A stretch of 39,440 bases of DNA from contig NZ_BQHJ01000019.1 of NCBI RefSeq assembly GCF_021603645.1, forward strand, positions 1 through 39,440, given 5' to 3'. The notes under the pieces were generated by a model. That model saw only the letters and a list, made by a program, of their open reading frames with translations, ran no database searches and was not told the DNA's origin. The translations under genes and the position numbers were made by a program. Within the stretch, counting starts at the first letter, position 1. Every line of letters begins with the position of its first letter. The DNA is from Pseudomonas pseudonitroreducens. Lineage in GTDB: Bacteria > Pseudomonadota > Gammaproteobacteria > Pseudomonadales > Pseudomonadaceae. Positions 6,655-13,403 of this stretch are shown here, piece by piece.

Positions 6655-7374
6655 TCACGCCCTCCGCGCCGGGGCTTCGCCAGTGAACCAGCCGCGATTA
6701 CCCCAGGTGGCCAGGTCAATCGTGTCGGTGCCAATGGCCTGGGCCTCGGTGTGGACGCGGTAGAGGTTCACGGCGACGCGGCGCAGGCAGCCCTGGGTCT
6801 TCGCGCACAGATCGTCCAGCAGCTCGTCTGCGATGGTGAGATGGGGGTAAGTGGCGTCTATCAGGTCGCGCAGGTCGTCGGCGGTGGCCGGCTGTGCGGG
6901 GACCCATTCCAGGACTCGGTTGTGCAGGCGCTCCAGCTTGGCCAGGCTGGTCGGCACGCGCTCTTCCCCAATCAGCACAATGGTTCCCTGGCTGGCGTTG
7001 AAAATGTCGGTGATGACGTTCGCGGCAGCCTTGTCCAGCAGGTACTGCGCATCGTCGATCAGCAGCGGACGGTTGCTGCGGCTGAGCTGCTCGGCGATCT
7101 GGTCGACCATCTCGGACAAGGTGCTGGCCGGAGTGATGCCCATGTCGCGCAGGACCGCCTGCAGGAAGGCTTTCCGAGTCCAGGTCTCACGGCACTCGAC
7201 GTAGTAGGCGCGGTGCTTGGTGGCAGCGAACGCCGCTGCGAAGGACTTCCCGTAACCGGTCTTGCCGTAGGCAACCACAAGGCCCGGCAGGCCCACGGGG
7301 CGGCGCATAGCGCGGTCGATAGCGTTGGCGAGAAGACCGACGTTGGTCAGCGGAACGATTTTCTTGGCACTCAT
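6655..7374 (-). CDS. MuB-like AAA+ ATPase, target-selection protein of transposition
   Basis: A 239-aa ATPase that in Mu binds target DNA as a filament, protects the phage from self-insertion, and activates the transposase. Visible motifs are Walker A GKTGYGKS at residues 37-44 and Walker B LLIDDAQ at 104-110. A sensor-like segment (IVLIGEE) and a C-terminal lid domain with the Gly-Cys-Leu-Arg-Arg motif (KTQGCLRRVAVNLYRV) follow. It is shorter than Mu B (about 310 aa) and lacks an obvious long N-terminal HTH extension, as in other Pseudomonas transposable phages. The ATG at 7374 has a strong AGGAG site with 8-base spacing. It lies directly downstream of the transposase gene, the usual A-B order. 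Confidence 0.92.
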   Translation of the reverse strand: MSAKKIVPLTNVGLLANAIDRAMRRPVGLPGLVVAYGKTGYGKSFAAAFAATKHRAYYVECRETWTRKAFLQAVLRDMGITPASTLSEMVDQIAEQLSRSNRPLLIDDAQYLLDKAAANVITDIFNASQGTIVLIGEERVPTSLAKLERLHNRVLEWVPAQPATADDLRDLIDATYPHLTIADELLDDLCAKTQGCLRRVAVNLYRVHTEAQAIGTDTIDLATWGNRGWFTGEAPARRA

Positions 7375-7391
7375 AATTGTTACTCCTGTGG

Positions 7392-9443
7392 TCAAGCGCG
7401 GGCCAGACCGGCCTCGGCAAAGTCGTACATGTCCTGGGTGGACTTGAATTCATCGGTGCGGGGGTATTCGCCATGCCAGCGATGGGCCTCGGGCTCCATC
7501 TGCTCGCCAGCGGTGATGCGGCGGTCGACGCGCTTCCACAGGCGATAGCGCGCCATGGAGTCGGTTGGAATCTCGAAGGTGCTGGGAGCTGCCAACGCGG
7601 CGGCGTAGCGGCGGGCCTCGCTGATCTGCTCGGCACTCAGGTCGGCAGTTGGCGCGGCCTTTGGCACAACGCGCAGTTCGACGTCCTGACCGGTGAGGGT
7701 CTTGATCTTGGTGACGGCGCGGGCGATCTGGCCCTTCTCGCGGCGGTCTCCCGCCTTGTCCAGCAGGGAGCGCGGCATGGCTGGCGATGCGTTGCCATCC
7801 ACCAGGGCCTCGCAGATCAGCTCGCCGTCCAGGTTGTGGACCCACACGCGGCTGGCATCGCGGAAGTCGTAGGCGACGCGCACTTCCTGGCCGTGCAGCG
7901 CTTCCAGCTCACGAGCGAAGTAGATGCCACCGCCAAACCTCACTTCGGCGCGGTTGGTGGTGCGAACGACCTGCGGGCGAGTCAGGCCAGCTACGACATC
8001 GGCAGGCGCCTGCAGCGGCTCCCATCCCTCAGCGACCGCCGACTTCCAGGACTCCATCGGGGTTTGGCTACGCATCCGGCCTGTTTCCAGGTCGCGGACT
8101 TTCGGGAGGCCGCGATGTGACTTGTGGTTGTAGTCGTCCAGGGCGTCCTGCAGGTCGCGGAAGAACACGTCGAAGGTGGGAATCTGAGTGGGCTGGATGC
8201 CCTCGGCCAGTTGCTTGCGGGACAGGCGATGCACGCGGGTAGCGGCTTCTTTGTCCATGTCCTTGCCGATGTAGCTGTCGTACGTCTTTGCCAGCTTCAC
8301 CAGGATGCTTTTGTGCGGGCGCTCAATGACGCCGCGTGCCTGAGAGTTGTAAGCAATGGAGTGGGTCATATCACCACCCAGGCGATCCACCACTTCCCGT
8401 ACCGTGTCGTTATCGAAGCCGCTGCCGTTGTCGACATAGAAAAGCTTGAACATGCCGACGCGGGTTACGCCGTCGCGGATGGTGTCGACGGTGGCAATGG
8501 TCGACTCGGCCAGGTTGACCGAGAAACCGACGATGCGGCGGGTCCCCCAGTCGATGACCATGGTGATCTCGGGCTTGAAAATCTGGCCGGTCAGGGGGTT
8601 CATGACCTCGGCGTCGAAGGTGTGGCCGTCCGCCACCCATACATCGTTAGGCCAGAGCATGTCGGCCTTACGGCGGTTGAACGCCTTGACCGCTTTGATT
8701 TCGCGGGAGCCCATGCGGCCATGCTCACGGGCTTCCGGGCTGAGCTTGGCCAGAAATCGACGTACTGCATGGATGCTCGGGCAGCCCTGGTACTCGCCCT
8801 TGAAGCGCTCATACGCCGCCTCAACGCTGGGCTTCTGCGGCTTCTGGTAATGCTTGAGGAACACGGGCGCCCACACCGGCACGCTCATGTCAGGCTTGCG
8901 ACGAGCCGGAGCCAGGGCGATTTCGCCATGCTTGCGATAGTCGGCCAGCCAGCGCTTGAGAGTGCGCTCGCTCAGGGTGCGGTCTGCGGTCTTACGGTCG
9001 TTGGCGCGCTCTACACGCTCCACCAGGTAAGGGCTGAGATTGCCTTCACGCGCCAGGCCGACCAGGGTCAAGATGGCGCGCTGCTGGCTGACGAACTGGC
9101 TCATCCGCTCGACTTCACGGATTAAGGACACGCGCGCGGCCATCACTTCACGCTGATCATCGTTCAAGCGTGACGTGGAAATACCGTCACGCTTCGGCGT
9201 GATCAGCGTGTGCGGGGCGGCAGGCTCTTGCGCTTCGGCAGGCGCCTCTTGCTGGACCAGGCGTGCAACTAGTGCTGCCTGAGTTTCAGCAGGAAGCTGA
9301 TGGAAGTAGTACTCCACGGCCTTGGTGCCGATGCGGCGCTGGCCTTCCCAGTGCTCCCGCTTCGCCATGATTTGAATCGCGCGATCAGTACCTGGCAGAC
9401 CTGGCAGGCCTGCAAGTTCCCGAGCGGAGAACCACTTATGCAT
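7392..9443 (-). CDS. MuA-like DDE transposase
   Basis: A 683-aa transposase that pairs and cleaves the phage ends and joins them to target DNA. The N-terminus (MHKWFSARELAGLPGLPGTD) is the Mu-type DNA-binding domain; HTH-like segments follow (for example SERTLKRWLADYR near residue 160). The RNase-H-like core shows the catalytic triad: Asp272 (WVADGHTFD), Asp338 (FYVDNGSGFDN) and Glu374 (ARGVIERPHK). The second and third acids are 36 residues apart, closer to classical D-D-35-E enzymes than to Mu itself (56). The C-terminal region after about 560 probably contacts the B protein. The ATG at 9443 is favoured by an AGCGAGGAA ribosome site and the start of the domain. The gene overlaps the upstream 67-aa gene by 8 bases. 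It looks intact. Confidence 0.96.
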   Translation of the reverse strand: MHKWFSARELAGLPGLPGTDRAIQIMAKREHWEGQRRIGTKAVEYYFHQLPAETQAALVARLVQQEAPAEAQEPAAPHTLITPKRDGISTSRLNDDQREVMAARVSLIREVERMSQFVSQQRAILTLVGLAREGNLSPYLVERVERANDRKTADRTLSERTLKRWLADYRKHGEIALAPARRKPDMSVPVWAPVFLKHYQKPQKPSVEAAYERFKGEYQGCPSIHAVRRFLAKLSPEAREHGRMGSREIKAVKAFNRRKADMLWPNDVWVADGHTFDAEVMNPLTGQIFKPEITMVIDWGTRRIVGFSVNLAESTIATVDTIRDGVTRVGMFKLFYVDNGSGFDNDTVREVVDRLGGDMTHSIAYNSQARGVIERPHKSILVKLAKTYDSYIGKDMDKEAATRVHRLSRKQLAEGIQPTQIPTFDVFFRDLQDALDDYNHKSHRGLPKVRDLETGRMRSQTPMESWKSAVAEGWEPLQAPADVVAGLTRPQVVRTTNRAEVRFGGGIYFARELEALHGQEVRVAYDFRDASRVWVHNLDGELICEALVDGNASPAMPRSLLDKAGDRREKGQIARAVTKIKTLTGQDVELRVVPKAAPTADLSAEQISEARRYAAALAAPSTFEIPTDSMARYRLWKRVDRRITAGEQMEPEAHRWHGEYPRTDEFKSTQDMYDFAEAGLARA

Positions 9444-9639
9444 GGGATTCCTCGCTTGCCTCAAGATCGGCAATCAAGGCCGCCCCTAGGTTCAGGGCCG
9501 CAGTGCGAAGCCACTCATGGGCGTCAGTCCATGCACCGTTTTCTACTGCAGGGCTTTCAGCCTCCACGCACTTGTAGAACTCGGTCGCATGGCGCAGATC
9601 GTCGAGCAGGCCTTTCTGGATGTCCTGAAGGCGGGTCAT
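9436..9639 (-). CDS. Phage early hypothetical protein (67 aa) before the transposase
   Basis: A small, acidic, helical protein: MTRLQDIQKGLLDDLRHATE, then WTDAHEWLRTAALNLGAALI. No membrane segment or named motif is present. It overlaps the 147-aa gene upstream by 4 bases and the transposase start by 8, so it is tightly embedded between the Ner-like gene and transposase A. Function unknown. Confidence 0.68.
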   Translation of the reverse strand: MTRLQDIQKGLLDDLRHATEFYKCVEAESPAVENGAWTDAHEWLRTAALNLGAALIADLEASEESHA

Positions 9640-10079
9640 TGGGCACCCCCGAGGCGGCGGCGCAGTTCGCGGGCTTGGCGGGTCGCCTCATCCTTGATGC
9701 TCTCGACGCGGCCCAACTCAGCCAGCAAGGCATCGCGCCCCCAGCTAACCCGACCACCACGCACGGTGACGATCAGGTCGGTCAATTGATGGCTGCCGCA
9801 GACTTGCTCCAGGAGGGCCGCGCGGTAGAACGGCAGGTTGTGATCGATGCGGGCCGTCGATGACCAGGCATCCAGCATGGCTTTGCTGATGTCTTCGCCG
9901 GCCAGGTGCGACATCTGCGCGGCTACATCAATGCGCTCAAGCCCGGTGCTCTTTGCCCCTGTCAGCATCTCGCTGACGATTTCGCTTACCTGGACCCGGA
10001 AGTCGCAGGCGCTAACCAGCTGGGGCTGCGGCACATCGAAATCGATGTTTATGGTGCGGTCGTCTTTTCCGTGACGCAT
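9636..10079 (-). CDS. Phage early hypothetical protein (147 aa) after Ner
   Basis: Starts MRHGKDDRTINIDFDVPQPQ. A helical middle (FRVQVSEIVSEMLTGAKSTG, then a block containing AAQMSHLAGEDISKAMLDAW) resembles the generic 'phage protein' found between ner and A in Pseudomonas transposable phages. The C-terminus has a basic helix (RQARELRRRLGGAQ). The ATG at 10079 is chosen because a GGAGG site precedes it by seven bases, overlapping the end of the Ner-like gene. It lacks recognisable enzyme motifs. Confidence 0.72.
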   Translation of the reverse strand: MRHGKDDRTINIDFDVPQPQLVSACDFRVQVSEIVSEMLTGAKSTGLERIDVAAQMSHLAGEDISKAMLDAWSSTARIDHNLPFYRAALLEQVCGSHQLTDLIVTVRGGRVSWGRDALLAELGRVESIKDEATRQARELRRRLGGAQ

Positions 10080-10081
10080 GT

Positions 10082-10420
10082 TCAAGCCTCCGTGCCGGTT
10101 TTACGGTGCGGAACAGGAGAGTAACGGCTATCCTTGGCAGCACTTCTCGGTCGGCTTTCCGCCCTGTTTGGGCGTTGGCGCCGAGGGGAACCATCAAGGT
10201 TCCAACGCTCCGGCCAAAGCTCAAACGGCTCCACACCGAGCTTTTTGGCGATCTCGCGCTCGATGCGTGGATACGGTGCGTTCTTCACCGCACGAATAGC
10301 GCGGTCGGTGATGTCGAGCTGGCGAGCCAGCTCAGCCGGCGGACAGCCATGGATGCGCAGCTGGTATTTGATCCACTCCCAGCGGGGAGCCGGATCGAGC
10401 GGCATTTCGGCGATGTTCAT
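10082..10420 (-). CDS. ner: Ner-like early-operon regulator
   Basis: A 112-aa protein of the Ner/SfsB (Nlp) DNA-binding family. The diagnostic region runs from DPAPRWEWIKYQLRIHGCPP through ELARQLDITDRAIRAVKNAP to the family's ending (IAKKLGVEPFELWPERWN). A polar, basic tail of about 35 residues makes it longer than Mu Ner (about 75 aa). In Mu, Ner turns down both the early and repressor promoters, and it is likewise the first gene of the early operon here. The ATG at 10420 is the likeliest start, although no strong ribosome site is visible and a TTG at 10429 is in frame. A 233-bp divergent control region separates it from the repressor. Confidence 0.85.
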   Translation of the reverse strand: MNIAEMPLDPAPRWEWIKYQLRIHGCPPAELARQLDITDRAIRAVKNAPYPRIEREIAKKLGVEPFELWPERWNLDGSPRRQRPNRAESRPRSAAKDSRYSPVPHRKTGTEA

Positions 10421-10505
10421 CAGTAACAACCATCTTGGCGGGTGGTTTTTTTAGGCCGTCTAACAGCCTGTTACGGATAAACATAGCCATAACCAACTAT
10501 GCGGT

Positions 10506-10530
10506 AAAGCGAAAAATGGCGTTTCGCTTT
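10506..10530. promoter_or_regulatory. Phage operator O1 (spaced inverted repeat)
   Basis: Two inverted copies of the half-site AAAGCGAAA / TTTCGCTTT separated by 7 bases. It lies in the leader of the early transcript, between the proposed early promoter and the Ner gene. The same half-site recurs in O2 and O3, which marks it as a specific binding site for the repressor, Ner or both. Confidence 0.75.
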
Positions 10531-10566
10531 CCAGAGCCAGCTACAAAGGTGGTTATATTTGGCTAA

Positions 10567-10595
10567 GTTATTGATGCATAAAGGGTTTGCGACAA
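10567..10595 (-). promoter_or_regulatory. Candidate early lytic promoter (Pe)
   Basis: On the minus strand TTGTCG (10595-10590) and AATAAC (10572-10567) are separated by exactly 17 bases, four of six matches to each sigma-70 hexamer. The -35 lies partly inside operator O2, so repressor binding there would block polymerase. Transcription would start near 10560 and run about 140 bases before the Ner start codon. It is the best-spaced candidate, but it is not strong. Confidence 0.45.
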
Positions 10596-10614
10596 AGCGA
10601 AATTTCGCTTTGTC
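10591..10614. promoter_or_regulatory. Phage operator O2 (perfect 24-bp palindrome)
   Basis: A perfect 24-base palindrome built from GACAAAGCGAAA and its exact complement, i.e. two AAAGCGAAA half-sites abutting with no spacer. It sits in the middle of the divergent control region and overlaps the -35 of the proposed early promoter. A perfect palindrome of this length at this place is very unlikely by chance. Confidence 0.85.
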
Positions 10615-10625
10615 GGATACGCATG

Positions 10626-10653
10626 TTTCGTTTTCTGCTGGGGGAAAGCGAAA
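10626..10653. promoter_or_regulatory. Phage operator O3 overlapping the repressor start
   Basis: TTTCGTTTT (10626-10634) and AAAGCGAAA (10645-10653) are the same half-site in the opposite relative order, 10 bases apart and with one mismatch. The second copy runs into the A of the repressor's ATG. Binding here would repress the repressor gene itself, as Ner and C proteins do in related phages. Confidence 0.6.
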
Positions 10654-11315
10654 TGACTGATGGATTGGCGGCTCGCATCCGTCAGTGCGCGGAGATAGCC
10701 AAAAGTGGCGATGAACTGGCGCGATTGACTGGCATCCCTCGGCGGACACTTGAGTACTACCTGACCGGGCAAAGTGAGCCCAAGGTCGCGCGCTGCGTGG
10801 AGATAGCAAAGGCAGTGGGCGTTGACTTAGGCTGGCTCGCCTCTGGTGAGGGCGAGCCTTTCCCTGCAGCTCCCAAGCAGGAGCCCCTGGACTTAGAGAC
10901 GTACGCGTTCATTCCGCTCTACGACGCTCGCTGCAGCTCAGGTCATGGCGCGTGGAATGAGCGCGCGCGCGTACTGACAGAGCTTGCATTCACTCGATAT
11001 TCCTTGCGGAAGAAGGGGCTGAGCCCGGAGCGCCTGGCTTGTCTACGGAATGACGGTGACTCGATGAAAGGACTCATCGAAGACGATGACACGGTGATGA
11101 TCGATCAGAGCCGCAATTTGCTTGAGGGGGAAGGCGTCTATGTCATCCTCCTGGATGACCACCTTTACGCGAAGCGCCTGCAGCGCCAGTTCGACGGCTC
11201 TGTGCTGATCATCAGCCACAACAAGGACTATCAGCCCATGACGGTCCCTAAGGATCGCCTGGCTGAGTTGCAGATCGTGGGGCGTGCGGTTTGGGCTGGG
11301 GGGTGGTTGATCTAA
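10653..11315 (+). CDS. Phage lysogeny repressor, HTH plus LexA/S24 domain
   Basis: A 220-aa repressor. Residues 1-65 are a Cro/CI-type helix-turn-helix (GDELARLTGIPRRTLEYYLT, then AKAVGVDLGWLASGEG). Residues 95-220 are an S24/LexA-like domain, with the catalytic Ser in NDGDSMKG and the Lys in DDHLYAKRL. It differs from Mu's own c repressor and belongs to the S24-type repressors of B3/D3112-like phages, so induction through RecA is possible. No obvious Ala-Gly cleavage site stands out in the linker (YDARCSSGHG). The ATG at 10653 is chosen for its GGGGGAA site and because the HTH begins there; an in-frame upstream extension would cross operators O2 and O3. It is the only + strand phage gene in the window. 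Confidence 0.92.
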   Translation: MTDGLAARIRQCAEIAKSGDELARLTGIPRRTLEYYLTGQSEPKVARCVEIAKAVGVDLGWLASGEGEPFPAAPKQEPLDLETYAFIPLYDARCSSGHGAWNERARVLTELAFTRYSLRKKGLSPERLACLRNDGDSMKGLIEDDDTVMIDQSRNLLEGEGVYVILLDDHLYAKRLQRQFDGSVLIISHNKDYQPMTVPKDRLAELQIVGRAVWAGGWLI

Positions 11316-11497
11316 TCCCGGCTGACAGGGGGTATGCCAATTACCCCCGCTAAATTTTCCGTTTGCCCCATTTGCCAGTTTTGGCACTGTTCAGCTGGGC
11401 TTGTCCGCTAAGCCCGCGCCATCCGGGGCTCTCCGGCGTCTTCCGGTTTCTTCCGGCTTCCTCCGGCCCTGTGCCAATACTCCCACTAGCTCACACA
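11316..11497. other. Non-coding phage left end with candidate transposase-binding sites
   Basis: No gene is present in this 182-base stretch between the repressor stop and the proposed phage terminus. It contains repeated TGCCA motifs: GTATGCCAATTAC (11333-11345), TTTGCCAGTTTTGGCACTG (11371-11389, an inverted pair) and GTGCCAATAC (11471-11480). Three sites set back from the end is how transposase sites L1, L2 and L3 are laid out in Mu. The block of CCGG decamers lies between the second and last motifs. The terminus reads TGTGTGAGCTAG inward on the minus strand. Confidence 0.6.
11421..11470. repeat. Five tandem 10-bp CCGG decamers in the phage end
   Basis: Five successive 10-mers of the form (a/c/t)TCCGG followed by a pyrimidine-rich half: ATCCGGGGCT, CTCCGGCGTC, TTCCGGTTTC, TTCCGGCTTC, CTCCGGCCCT. 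CCGG starts at 11423, 11433, 11443, 11453 and 11463, exactly 10 bases apart, so all copies face one side of the helix. The block lies 27 bases inside the proposed phage terminus. Confidence 0.85.
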
Positions 11498-11518
11498 AAG
11501 CCGGTGAGATGGGGCTCT

Positions 11519-11548
11519 TCGTAGGAGCGAGCTTGCTCGCGAATCGCT
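11519..11548. repeat. REP-like hairpin at the host side of the junction
   Basis: GTAGGAGCGAGCTTGCTCGCGAA, a common Pseudomonas REP-type sequence with a GAGCGAG/CTTGCTC stem. Variants recur at 18349-18376 and, inverted, at 35798-35820. This marks the sequence as host DNA and supports placing the phage end just to its left. Confidence 0.75.
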
Positions 11549-11583
11549 CAACGCCGGATTCCCCTGTAGGAGTGCCAGAATGA

Positions 11584-11611
11584 AAAAAGCCCCGCTTGAG
11601 CGGGGCTTTTT
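11584..11611. terminator. Bidirectional intrinsic terminator after the quinone oxidoreductase gene
   Basis: A perfect 13-bp inverted repeat (AAAAAGCCCCGCT / AGCGGGGCTTTTT) around two bases, with A and T runs on the two sides, so it can end transcription in both directions. It lies 18 bases beyond the stop of the oxidoreductase gene and separates it from the prophage. Confidence 0.92.
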
Positions 11612-11628
11612 GTGTCGCCAGGAGGCTA

Positions 11629-12606
11629 TCAGCGAACCGTCACCACCACCTTGCCCACCGCCTTGCGCTGGCCCAGGTGATTGATCGCGTCGGCGGCCTT
11701 TTCCAACGGGAAGGTCTGCGACACCAACGGCTTGATCTTGCCCTCGGCGAACCACTTGAACAGTTGCTGGAAGTTCGCCGCGTTGTCCTGCGGCTGGCGC
11801 TGGGCGAAGGAGCCCCAGAACACGCCGACCAGGGAGGCGCCCTTGAGCAGGGTGAGGTTGGCCGGCAGCGACGGGATGGTGCCGCTGGCGAAGCCGACGA
11901 CCAGCATGCGGCCATTCCAGGCGATGGAGCGGAAGGCTTCTTCGAACAGCTCGCCGCCGACCGGATCGTAGATCACGTCCACGCCCTGGCCGCCGGTGAT
12001 TTCCTTGAGCTTGTCCTTCAGGCTGCCTTCGCTGTAGTTGATCAGCACGTCGGCGCCGGCGGCCTTGGCCACTTCCAGCTTGGCCTCGCTGCTGGCGGCG
12101 GCGATTACCTTGGCGCCCATGGCCTTGCCGATTTCCACCGCGGCCAGGCCCACGCCGCCGGAGGCGCCGAGCACCAGCAGGGTCTCGCCCGGCTGCAGGT
12201 TGGCGCGCTGCTTGAGCGCGTGCATGGAGGTGCCGTAGGTCATGCCGAAGGCGGCAGCGCTGGCGAAGTCCATACCGTCCGGGATCGGCATCACGCTGTA
12301 GCCGGGCACCGCCACTTCCTCGGCGAAGCTGCCCCAGCCGGTCAGCGCCATCACGCGGTCGCCGGGTTTCACATGGCTGACCTTCTCACCGACCGCGCCG
12401 ACCACGCCGGCAGCCTCGCCACCCGGAGAGAACGGGAAGGGCGGCTTGAACTGGTACTTGCCCTCGATGATCAGCGTGTCGGGGAAGTTCACCCCGGCGG
12501 CGTGAACCTGCAGCAGGACTTCGTTCTTCTTCGGCTCGGGGCTGGCGATGTCTTCCAGCACCAGGGTTTCGGCGGGGCCGAAGGCTTTGCACAGCACGGC
12601 TTTCAT
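11629..12606 (-). CDS. NADPH:quinone oxidoreductase family protein (zinc-independent MDR)
   Basis: A 325-aa medium-chain dehydrogenase/reductase of the quinone oxidoreductase (QOR, QorA-like) type. It probably uses NADPH to reduce quinones or activated alkenes in the cytoplasm. The N-terminal GroES-like domain contains HAAGVNFPDTLIIEGKYQFK and the conserved PFSPGGEAAGVV. The Rossmann domain shows LVLGASGGVGLAAVEIGKAM near residue 145. The zinc-binding cysteines of alcohol dehydrogenases are absent. The ATG at 12606 begins the family N-terminus MKAVLCKAFG; the frame continues upstream but only antisense to the next gene. It corresponds to PAO1 PA5234 by synteny and memory. A terminator follows, then the prophage. 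The physiological substrate is not known. Confidence 0.9.
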   Translation of the reverse strand: MKAVLCKAFGPAETLVLEDIASPEPKKNEVLLQVHAAGVNFPDTLIIEGKYQFKPPFPFSPGGEAAGVVGAVGEKVSHVKPGDRVMALTGWGSFAEEVAVPGYSVMPIPDGMDFASAAAFGMTYGTSMHALKQRANLQPGETLLVLGASGGVGLAAVEIGKAMGAKVIAAASSEAKLEVAKAAGADVLINYSEGSLKDKLKEITGGQGVDVIYDPVGGELFEEAFRSIAWNGRMLVVGFASGTIPSLPANLTLLKGASLVGVFWGSFAQRQPQDNAANFQQLFKWFAEGKIKPLVSQTFPLEKAADAINHLGQRKAVGKVVVTVR

Positions 12607-12768
12607 GAGGACGTACTCCGTTGGAGGTTCTTCTTTGTGAGTAGAGGGCCAGTGTAGGAGCGCAGGCACAGGGGGCAAATCACCATGGCCTGGGCTTATG
12701 CCCCGATATAGCTTGGGCGGCGGCGCGACAGTGGCTATCCTTTGCCCATCGAATCCGGAGACATCGCC

Positions 12769-13176
12769 TTGAGAGCTTTCCTTGCCCTGTTGCTGGTCAT
12801 TTCCTTCAGCCCTTTCCTTGCCGCCGAAGAAGAGGCCAAGCCGGAGGACGCCAACAAGCCCGTGTTCATTGACCTCACCCCCGCGCTGGTGGGCAATTAC
12901 GGAAGTGGCCCGCGCCTGAAGTACTTCAAGGCCGATATCGCGCTGAAGGTCACCGGCAAGGAGGCCTCGGAGAAGGTCGAGCACCACGAGCCGCTGATTC
13001 GCAACCAACTGGTGATGCTTTTCGCCCAGCAGACCGACGACTCCCTCGGTAGCGTCGATGGCAAGGAGAAGCTGCGCCAGGAAGCCCTCAAGCAAGTGCA
13101 GGGCGTACTCCAGCAGGAAGAGGGCAAGCCGCTGGTGGACGACCTGCTGTTCAACAACCTGATCGTCCAGCCCTGA
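12769..13176 (+). CDS. FliL-family exported protein
   Basis: A 135-aa protein of the FliL-like family that Pseudomonas carries outside the flagellar clusters (PA5233-like). The start is a TTG at 12769, chosen because a GGAG site lies eight bases upstream and because it gives a clean signal peptide, MRAFLALLLVISFSPFLAAEEE. The mature part has the FliL-type strand-helix pattern: VFIDLTPALVGNYG, KYFKADIALKV, then the helical EPLIRNQLVMLFAQ and a C-terminal Lys/Gln-rich helix ending LLFNNLIVQP. FliL proteins sit around flagellar stators; whether this stand-alone paralogue does so is not shown. It is divergent from the oxidoreductase gene. Confidence 0.82.
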   Translation: MRAFLALLLVISFSPFLAAEEEAKPEDANKPVFIDLTPALVGNYGSGPRLKYFKADIALKVTGKEASEKVEHHEPLIRNQLVMLFAQQTDDSLGSVDGKEKLRQEALKQVQGVLQQEEGKPLVDDLLFNNLIVQP

Positions 13177-13187
13177 TCGCCCAAACG

Positions 13188-13227
13188 GCGCCTGCATGAG
13201 CGCGGCTCATCTGCATACGGCAGGCGC
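13188..13227 (+). terminator. Possible terminator hairpin after the FliL-like gene
   Basis: GCGCCTGC (13188-13195) pairs with GCAGGCGC (13220-13227), with a nested ATGAGC/GCTCAT pair inside, followed by TCTGTTGTT. The stem is good but the U-tract is weak. Confidence 0.45.
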
Positions 13228-13367
13228 TCTGTTGTTCCGGCTGCGGCTGCTCGCCGCAATGCCGGGCTGAAAGCCCCGTCTCACAAGGCGCGTAGGAAAT
13301 TTCCGGCGCGCGCCTGACCTGAATCAAACCCCGTTTGCTGCTGGTCGCCGAACATCCCCTCATGATC

Positions 13368-13383
13368 CGCTCGAATTCGAGCG
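13368..13383. promoter_or_regulatory. 16-bp perfect palindrome upstream of the exporter operon
   Basis: CGCTCGAATTCGAGCG is a perfect palindrome 20 bases before the ATG of the membrane-fusion gene. Its size and position fit a binding site for a TetR-type repressor. The related E. coli ybhGFSR genes are controlled by such a regulator, CecR. No regulator gene is adjacent here, so the binding protein is unknown. Confidence 0.55.
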
Positions 13384-13403
13384 TTTGAGCAAGGGGAAAT
13401 CGG

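Larger units (their letters stand above)
1..11497 (-). mobile_element. Mu-like transposable prophage, early (left-end) part; continues beyond the left edge
   Basis: A phage early region in the canonical Mu order, read right to left: divergent repressor, Ner-like protein, MuA-type transposase, MuB-type ATPase, a run of small early genes, GemA, Mor, then a lysozyme and spanin. This order, together with a DDE transposase bearing a Mu-type DNA-binding domain, is diagnostic for transposable phages such as B3, D3112 and Mu. All early and lysis genes are on the minus strand and most overlap by 1-17 bases. The end is placed at 11497 because the minus strand reads TGTGTGAGC from there, matching the 5'-TG that Mu-class elements carry at their termini. 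Host REP-like DNA and a host terminator begin immediately beyond. The exact base could be off by a few, because the other end and target duplication lie outside the window. Confidence 0.93.

Noticed and set aside
11421-11470. Decamer array considered as a CRISPR
   Set aside because: The unit is 10 bases with no unique spacers and no cas genes; it is a phage-end repeat.
1-11497. Anti-CRISPR genes
   Set aside because: In related Pseudomonas transposable phages these usually lie among the late head genes, which are outside the window. No small early protein here matches an anti-CRISPR that I recognise.
12607-13197. N-terminal extension of the quinone oxidoreductase reading back to 13197
   Set aside because: It is antisense to the FliL-like gene. 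The family N-terminus begins at the ATG at 12606.
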